A stretch of 64,000 nt of DNA from Cryptomeria japonica (taxonomy: Eukaryota; Streptophyta; Pinopsida; Cupressales; Cupressaceae), in the NCBI RefSeq assembly GCF_030272615.1, contig NC_081406.1:242599218-242663217 (forward strand). Direction: 5' to 3'. The notes under the pieces were generated by a model. That model was not told the DNA's origin. It saw only the letters and a program-made list of their open reading frames with translations, and did no database searches. Below are positions 57,552-64,000 of this stretch, in pieces (position 1 is the stretch's first letter; every line of letters begins with the position of its first letter). The translations under genes and the position numbers were made by a program.

Positions 57552-57888
57552 TGTTTACCGCTATATCTGGTAATTAAATAAGTAATAATATAGATGACAA
57601 TGCACACCAAACATAGGAGTAAAATATATCTTTATTCGCACATGAAATTATTACAGATAAGACTAGAGATGGTCGGCCAAGGATTACAATTGATCCGACT
57701 CTCTCATACTATCTTCCTTGGTGGTACACAACATATTTAAACTCGACGGTTGCCAAGGGAAAACAACCGTCAACCAACCAATGCTTATAACTACCCGAGA
57801 GTGATAACCCACTTAATACAAACAATTAATACATTGGCAGATAACCAATATTAACGAACATAATAGTAGGCGTTTTATGCCAACTACA
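57552..57888 (-). repeat. LTR (minus strand) with polypurine tract
   Basis: On the minus strand CTTTTGGGGGGATGA is followed by TGTAGTTGGCATAAAACGCC, an LTR-type start. It contains TTTAAATATG (TATA-like) and GAATAAAG (polyadenylation signal). The inner end near 57552 (TAAACA) is uncertain. It would be the 3' LTR of an element whose body lay at higher coordinates but is not recognisable there. Confidence 0.5.
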
Positions 57889-57889
57889 T

Positions 57890-58130
57890 CATCCCCCCAA
57901 AAGAAAAAAGTTGTCTTCCATATGACAAGTATAGATCAAGTAATATTTAGGAAAACTAATGACAAGAGTGTAGATAATGACTTATGCTCGACAACCCCAA
58001 CTTGTAGTGCACTTGCCAAATCAAATGAGGGTTTGGGGGTAGTGCCCCTTGTGGGGTTGAGGGGCAGCGCTCCTCGTATGGTCCCGGGGCAATGCTCAGG
58101 ATGCGCTCCTTGTCGCAATAGAGGGCAGGG
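57890..58130. other. GC-richer sequence without a supported gene
   Basis: G-rich on the plus strand (58030-58130: GGTTTGGGGGTAG, GGTCCCGGGGC). Small ORFs on both strands lack motifs. It would be internal sequence of the minus-strand element ending at 57888. Confidence 0.4.
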
Positions 58131-59165
58131 TTGTGTGATGTCCCCTTCCTAGTCAGGGTTTTAGAGTTGATGAGTTAGCTTATTTTCTGGACCCTCGTAG
58201 GCTAACAGGGTATGGACAGAGGGTCATGGGGACAGTGGATTGAGGATGATGTTCTTCAGTTCAAGGTTGGGTGTTCAGTTCAGGCTTTGTTTGAGCAGTT
58301 TTTGACTCCATTTGAGGGATTTGCTATTTATAGATGGGAAGTTGGTTATTTTTAGACAGGCCCCTGGTCACATGGGTTTTGGGAGCTTTATCTCCAGCTT
58401 CTGACGGTTCATTTTTTGGAGTCATATTGAGAGAGATATTAATTTTTCAGTGAATTACAGGCAATATTTAATTAATGACGTTTATTATAAAGTCACATTG
58501 ACTTTTTAATAAAATATTTCACTTAAATTTATTTATGTGACTTATTATTTTTCTCCATAGTTGGGTGCCCATATTAAAAGTTTTTTAACACTTAATGATT
58601 TTTTTCAAACCCTAAAAGCAACCCTAATAAAAAATCATGGGTTTTTGCATAAAGCCGCCCCCTTGAGAAATCAAACTCATTAATTTGTTGATCATTTGAT
58701 ATCTCTTCCTCTCTGGGTTTTGGAGCTTGAGGATTTCAGACTGGATTCTTCATTGGAGAATGTTTATTCTTCAGTGCATGGTAATGGTGAGACTATGAAA
58801 GATCAGTTGAATTGTTGCAGTTGTGGTTGGCTTCATTCAAAAGTCAAATTGGTGATGATTGCAGGCAGATTTGGCTTCTTATAGGGCAGATCTGTTGTAT
58901 GTTTTCTTATTTACTGTTATTGCTGTTAATTTTCTGTGGTTTGGAGGCTTTCTTTCCCAAACACACAGCTTTCTCATTAAATTGGCGCCATCTTCTATTG
59001 TTTGGGCGTCTTATTATTAAAATAAGAGCAGATCTGAATTGTTTCCTAAATAAAAATCAGAACTTTGTAAGTTGCTGATTTAATCTTTTCATTTCAATAA
59101 ATTGGCTAAGGACCTACGGGTATGCTTCTAAAATCTCCAATTTATTGTTTCAGCTGATTATTTCA
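58131..59165 (+). repeat. LTR-like segment, end uncertain
   Basis: TGTGATGTCCCCTTCC has the look of an LTR start; GCATAAAGCCGCCCC near 58650 could be its core promoter and CAATAAATT near 59095 a polyadenylation signal. No second copy and no target duplication are visible, so this remains tentative. Confidence 0.3.
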
Positions 59166-59569
59166 TGTATTATTTTCAATGTGTTGAAAATTAAGAAACC
59201 CCTTCTGCAACTTCTACAACTTCTGTCTATTTTTGAAAGACCATCTTTAGTAATAAAAAATACAAAAAGAATTACAAAATTACAGCAGGTTGAAGAATTG
59301 AACCAGCAAGCGTTCATCACAGGTTGAGTGGCAGAGCCCCCACTACCAACACCAAATGAAGATCATCAGAACCACACAAAACTTAATGGCGCACATCATT
59401 TTTTCCATTTTTTAAGATGCCACAACCAATGCTGATGAAGCTAGATAAGAGAAAGTTTGTAGTGTTTAACCAACATATGTAACATAATAAAGTCGGATGT
59501 GTCATGAAGAATTCACCAAGAATGTGTCAAGGCTGAGAATGTCGTTTTGCAGTCAAACCATATGATGCC

Positions 59570-60470
59570 ACAATGAGGCTGTATGTGAGAATTGTTGGGC
59601 CATAGATGAGATTTGCTAAGCCGTATGGAAGAGTATTCTCGTTGCCATATGGGAAGGTTTTGCTGTAGCTGATTGTGTCGTATGTGATGCAAGAGGATTT
59701 GTACGGAGATGAATGACATCCACACGATGTAGCAATGATGTCATACGAGGTTTTTAAGTTGTACAAAATGACCAAGAAGGTGCTGTACAAAAGAATCATA
59801 AGATCTCATAGGAACAACCAAAGATAACTGTATGAACAAGGCATGAGATCTTTGTATAGTGGGAAGCTGTCGTACAATACAAATTGAAGCACATTGTGGC
59901 TGTACAGGGTAACACCAAAGTTGTATGAAGTGAAAGAAATGTTGCCCAAAGAGAATTGGCTGTTGTACAGGATACCAGGAAAGCTGTACGGGTACAACAA
60001 TGTGTTGTACGATTGGAAGCTTAATGTATTGACATACGGTTGTGAGGTGCCGTACGGGCAGGACTATAGGCCATACGTGGTGAGGAGCAGACGACTGTAC
60101 GAAAGGGGCAACATGGTGCTGTATGGGAAGCATGGAGGACTGTTGTACTACAAGCAACTTAACATGTCGTATGGCATAAGGTGGAGACCGCACGTGAGCA
60201 ATACAATGCTGCTGTATGGTGCAAAACATGAATTGACACTTTCGTGCCTAGGGTGTCGTACGACCGCAATTGTCATATGATTTGAAAAGTACTATGTATG
60301 CCGAGTGAACAGTACAAGATGCCTTACAATATGCAATGAAAACAAGTGTGGAGTTCGTATGAGATAAGATATCCCAGGTCGTACTATAGAGATTGGAGGT
60401 CGTATGGACAGAACAAGATGCTCCCTTGACAATGAAACTACAATATGAGGAAGAACTTGTTGTACATAGT
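59570..60470. repeat. Array of about 35 NNGTAYG motifs at 17-30-bp spacing
   Basis: Motifs such as CTGTACGG, TCGTATGG, CCGTACGG and TTGTACAG recur mostly every 20-25 bases, for example at 60050, 60070, 60094, 60118, 60143, 60167, 60187 and 60212. The intervening sequence is not conserved. One 128-codon ORF (59894-60280, +) is open through part of it and repeats LYG/VPYG words as a consequence. The array adjoins the minus-strand gag-protease relic. Confidence 0.75.
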
Positions 60471-60502
60471 GTGCATTATTTTTCTTGCTCTCCAACTCCC
60501 CC

Positions 60503-62381
60503 TTCAATTTAATAATTTTCTCCGACTCCATTATTTTTTGCTTTCCATTTTCCATCCCTCCTAATTTCTTCCTTTTCCTCTAAATTTTCGGTGAAGTTGA
60601 TTTCCCTTGACAATTATTTATATGCTCCACATTAGATATTTTGCTCTTTGTGCTCTGGGATGTATCGTTCACAATTTTATGTACTTTCCTCAGTTGCTCT
60701 TTACCGAGAGTTGTGGCTTCAAGAAAATTACATGTTGATGAAAATACCTCATAGTCCTCCATTTGCCAATGAAATAGTCCATTCAGGGAACTCGTCTCAT
60801 CTTTAGAGCAATCTTCCATTTGAGCACCTCTTTGTCATTAGGTTCTTGTTGTCACGAAGGATTGCGCCGTGTTGCTAAGCTGGGAGCTTAGCAATCCTGT
60901 GAAACATGGAATGGTCCTCAAGCCTGTGGGTAGCCTATTTGTGTTTCATGGGATTGCTGAGCTCCTAGCTTAGCAACATAGCGCAATCCTTCGTGACAAC
61001 AATTCTATTGTTTTTCGTCTTTCATCCCAAAATCTCCACCCTCAAACTTTGAGTCGGAGGATGCCAGTTCTTCACTCACTGTTTGGTTCCTTAGGTCGAT
61101 GATGTACTTCCTTCCGTCACTCTTGATTGAGAGTGTGTTTCGCTTCCAATTATGATTCGCCTTGGCAGTAATCAACCATCCCCTCTGGAGGAGTGCATCA
61201 TACGCCTTCTTTTGCAATAGGATGACTACGAAGTCCAAGAAAAAATGTTGTGTCCAATCATTACTTTTTGTGCCATCAATGTTCTCAACGGCTTAATGCT
61301 GTGCTGGTCGGCACCTACCAAGTGGAAGGTCGGCAGCCAGAGCGTTGGTCTTCCAAGGCATTTCCAAGTATCTTCTAGTAGTACGTTTACTCTCGAACCT
61401 CCATCGATGATGGTGTTTGTCAACTTCTTCCCCATTATTTCCATCTCAACGATCATCGACTTCCTCCCGATGCTAACCGTCAGCAACATTGGATTACTGG
61501 CCTCATTACCTTCACATGGTGGTTTCTCTATCAGTTCCTCTTGTGGTTTATATTGTTTTTGGCTAACTATGTCGTCATTGATCGTGTTGGTAATTGCCAC
61601 TCTCAATTGTGGCATAGTTGGAAGAAGGTCTGTCACCTGATGGGTATGGTTGCCTATAGCACCTACTGAACTATGTTCTTCTTTGACTCCTACAGTGATG
61701 TACTTTTAGATCCAGTGGAAGTTATTTGTTCCTTCGCCAACACTTGTTCTACTTTTGCTTTGGCTTCTTAGAGTTGTCCCTTCTCCGTAGAAGCGTCTAA
61801 GTACATTGCCTTCTTCTTCTGCGCTCTTGTGATTGCCAAAACTACCTCATCTTGTTCCGCCACATCCAGCATATTAATACCATTTTGCTCTGAGCAGATG
61901 GTGTCTTCATGATTCCTCAGTCCACACCATTTGCACAATAATTGTATGTTGTCTTTCTTATTCTGATAGTCTCTCGCAAAGTGTCCCCACTCACTACATT
62001 GTCGGCATTGTATGATAGGACATCCTCCGGAGTTGAACTGTATTTGATTTCACCCTTGTTGGTTTTGATAACCGCTTGGCGATGTATTTTGTGGTCTCGA
62101 TTGAGTGGACTCTCTCTGTGTGAAGAGTACTTGTGTACTTGTCTTCAAATTTTACGGGCACTCCTTGATTGAATGACCCAACACTTGGCAAATCTCACAA
62201 AACATATTCTAGGACAATTACCTTTCGTGTGCCCCTCATGTTTGCATTCAGTACACCATAGTTCATTACTTTCTTTATTGGTTCCTTTCTCTACCTTCAA
62301 TTCTTTCATCATTCTCATCATCTCGTAGTAGGGCCTGAACCATTTTGGATTTTTCGTCGCTACTACCTTCAGTGCTCTCAT
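60503..62381 (-). pseudogene. Gypsy-type gag C-terminus with four zinc knuckles, and protease
   Basis: From the right edge: WFRPYYEMMRMMKELK, then CTECKHEGHTKGNC (about 62255), after a one-base shift CEICQVLGHSIKEC (62195), CRQCSEWGHFARDY (62005, last Cys replaced by Tyr) and CKWCGLRNHEDTIC (61945). A basic and acidic linker leads to the protease: NTIIDGGSRVNVLLEDTW (61375), FHLVGADQHSIKPLRTLMAQ and IDLRNQTVSEELAS (61080). The frame is then interrupted by a MITE at 61002 and seems to continue at 60845 as WRTMRYFHQH. No reverse transcriptase follows. The upstream gag is separated at 62382 by the LTR element. Confidence 0.72.
60846..61002. mobile_element. 157-bp foldback MITE
   Basis: Arms of about 60 bases (60846-60905 and 60942-61002) are inverted copies beginning TTGTTGTCACGAAGG and ending CCTTCGTGACAACAA, with a 36-base loop. 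TTC flanks both sides (60843-60845 and 61003-61005), a possible three-base target duplication. Each arm has an inner palindrome GCTAAGCTGGGAGCTTAGC. It carries no gene and would depend on a transposase encoded elsewhere; the superfamily is not assigned. Confidence 0.85.
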
Positions 62382-62706
62382 TGTTAAAATAACATTATCT
62401 ATTCTATAATGGTCATCTTCTATTCTTAGTGGTCATCTTAGTTGTCGACTTATCTAGCTATTTAGCTTTTTAGTCGACTTATTTAGCTTTTTTAGTGCGT
62501 TAAGTGAAACTATTGCTTCTTTATTAAAGACACACAGTTAGCTTTATATTATTTAGCTTTATTTAATATTTTAAGCTTTTTTAGCTTTTTAGTTTTACAC
62601 TTAAAACGACTAGTTCTTAATTTAGAACGATGTCTTATAATATCTATAAATACGGTTGTATATTGTTGAATAAATTATTCGATTATTTTGTTCAATCAAT
62701 ATTTCA
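62382..62706 (+). repeat. Left LTR of the short LTR element
   Basis: Begins TGTTAAAATAAC and ends CAATATTTCA. It contains repeated TTTAGCTTTTTAG words and a TATA-like CTATAAATACGG near 62644. Confidence 0.78.
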
Positions 62707-63409
62707 TGGTATTAGAGCGTGTCAATGGGATTTTAAAGAGTTTCAAAAAATTCGTGCGCTCCTTTCTGAATTTTTTTTCTAGATTTTTTTTAATTGTTTT
62801 TTTAATAAAAAAATGATTTTGTTTTTTGGAGGTTCCGGTTCGTCTATAGTTGGTGTTTAGGGTTTTTCGCCTCTGTTTGAAGAGTTTTTTTTGCAGAGCA
62901 GGGTTCGTGGTCAAGATTTTTTTCGGTGAGGGTTTTTCTGAGACAACGACGTTTTTCAGCTAGGGCGCGTCTGGGGTTTTTGTACCTGCGGATTTCGTGT
63001 TTTTTTTCCGGTAGGGTTTTCATGCCGGCGACTATCTGCGATTTTTCGCAGTTGTTTTTTTTGGCAGATTTCTAAATATCTCGGTTTTTTCCGCCTCGGT
63101 TTTTTCCGCAATTCTGTTCATGATTTTCAGTAGTGCTTTTCTTTGCGCGATTTTTTTCGCGCCATTCTGTGACCGCATTTTTTTTCGACTGATCTGCGTT
63201 AGGGTTTTTCGGCAGGATTATTTTTTGCTTTCTGTGACCGCGTTTTTGTGTTCTTCGTCGCCTTTCTACACTCCGCGATTTTCCGGTGGGCATGTGTTGA
63301 TTTTCCGCGACGTGTTTCGCGGTTTCTGCGACCTTCACTGCGTCCTCTCTAATTTTTGCGATCTGGTTGGCGGCTAGGGTTTTCACACCCTTTTGTGGCA
63401 GTTTGCTTG

Positions 63410-63765
63410 GTTTTTGTAATTTTTTTTTTCAGAAAAATATCATTGAGTTTTTATAAATTTTTTGTCTTCAAAAAAATTAATTCTGGGTTTTTAATATTAA
63501 TTTTTGCTTTAAAAATATTATTTGAGTTTTTATAATTTTTTGTCTTTAAAAAAATTATTCCGAGTTTTATAATTTTTATCCATAAAAAATTATTTGCTGG
63601 GTTTTATTAATTTTTTTCCACAAAAATTATTTTTTTTCTGGGCAAGGCCTCTCGTCCTACAGGTCCCAGGGTTTTCATGGTTTTTTCTTGAAAAATTGTT
63701 TGTCGGTTTTTTGATTTTTTTCCACAAAAAATCATGTGAGGGTTTTCACGATTTTTTCCCTAAAA
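63410..63765 (+). repeat. T-rich tandem hairpin repeat in the short LTR element
   Basis: Units of about 50-60 bases alternate GAGTTTTTATAATTTTTTGTC and AAAAAAATTATT, so each can fold on itself. About six diverged units, including GGGTTTTTAATATTAATTTT and GGGTTTTATTAATTTTTTTCC. Confidence 0.65.
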
Positions 63766-63768
63766 AAT

Positions 63769-64000
63769 ATTAGAATATTTAATTATATTTTAGTCACCTA
63801 TATTTAGTTCCTTGTTTAATGGTCATTTAACTTTTTAGTTAATTAGCGTTTAATCTTTATTTAGCATTTAGCTTTTTCTTTTTAGTTAATTAGCTTTTAA
63901 GCTTTATTTAGCGTTTAGCTTTTTAGTAGTTCACTTTAAACGACTTGTTCTTAATTTAGAACGTTGTCCTTGTAATCTCTTTATATACGTTTGTATATTG
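63769..64000 (+). repeat. Right LTR of the short LTR element, partial
   Basis: It begins TATTAGAATATT, the counterpart of TGTTAAAATAAC with the second base changed G to A. The window ends inside it at GTATATTG, a word found at 62656-62663 in the left copy. Confidence 0.72.

Larger units (their letters stand above)
62382..64000 (+). mobile_element. Short LTR element without coding capacity, cut by the window end
   Basis: Left LTR 62382-62706; internal 62707-63768; right LTR from 63769, continuing past 64000. The LTRs share TTAATTTAGAACG and GTTTGTATATTG words. A primer site TGGTATTAGAGCG (initiator-Met type with one C-to-T) is at 62707. The internal part is about 1.06 kb, T-rich, with no gag or pol. 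It is thus a TRIM/LARD-like or internally deleted copia-type element, inserted in the minus-strand gag relic. Confidence 0.75.

Noticed and set aside
57229-57610. Coding exon near the minus-strand LTR
   Set aside because: ORFs on both strands, none with a motif or credible splice sites; composition alone is not enough.

Overview
This window is plant nuclear DNA made almost entirely of nested retrotransposons; no intact host gene was found. The giant Ty3/gypsy element of the Tat type, the stacking of insertions, the A+T-rich unique stretches and the kinds of repeat-associated proteins suggest a gymnosperm, probably a conifer. That is inference, and no species can be named.

The layout can be read as layers. 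The oldest recognisable layer is 'element A' (+ strand, 718-4095, continuing at 31092-31730 and after 49135), a long decayed coding frame of a family I cannot name, preceded at 1-590 by an array of imperfect palindromes. A 5'-truncated L1-type LINE (minus strand, 4096-31083) sits inside element A with the target duplication TTTTGAAG. Deleting the LINE rejoins A in frame. The LINE carries ORF1 (DUF4283 plus zinc knuckle), ORF2 (endonuclease, reverse transcriptase, zf-RVT, RNase H) and, unusually, a third ORF downstream of RNase H.

The LINE reverse transcriptase is split just after its FVDD motif by a 19.3-kb Tat-type gypsy element (8114-27395, target duplication GTATC). Its gag-pol is one frame from 12785 to 20602 with about 15 stops, all explainable by C-to-T change, and no frameshift. 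Its 3' region carries an antisense plant-mobile-domain (PMD) gene with one predicted intron. Arrays of one 20-22-bp motif lie both in the sense leader and inside that antisense intron, in the same orientation relative to each transcription unit. The 5' LTR holds a 619-bp tandem duplication absent from the 3' LTR.

To the right, Copia-1 (31731-49130, target duplication AAGTC) is also inserted in element A sequence. It has received two elements: a minus-strand gypsy-like element with gag and protease but no polymerase (37201-40908), and Copia-2 (41246-47935, target duplication ATGCC), which retains its YVDD and integrase DDE residues but is broken by stops and frameshifts.

From 49.1 to 64.0 kb the sequence is a mixture: the tail of element A, a minus-strand DUF4283 fragment, a tRNA-derived SINE candidate, about 6 kb with no recognised gene, a possible signal-peptide exon near 55.0 kb, LTR fragments, an array of GTAYG motifs, a small foldback MITE, a minus-strand gag-protease relic with four zinc knuckles, and a short LTR element without coding capacity that runs off the right edge.
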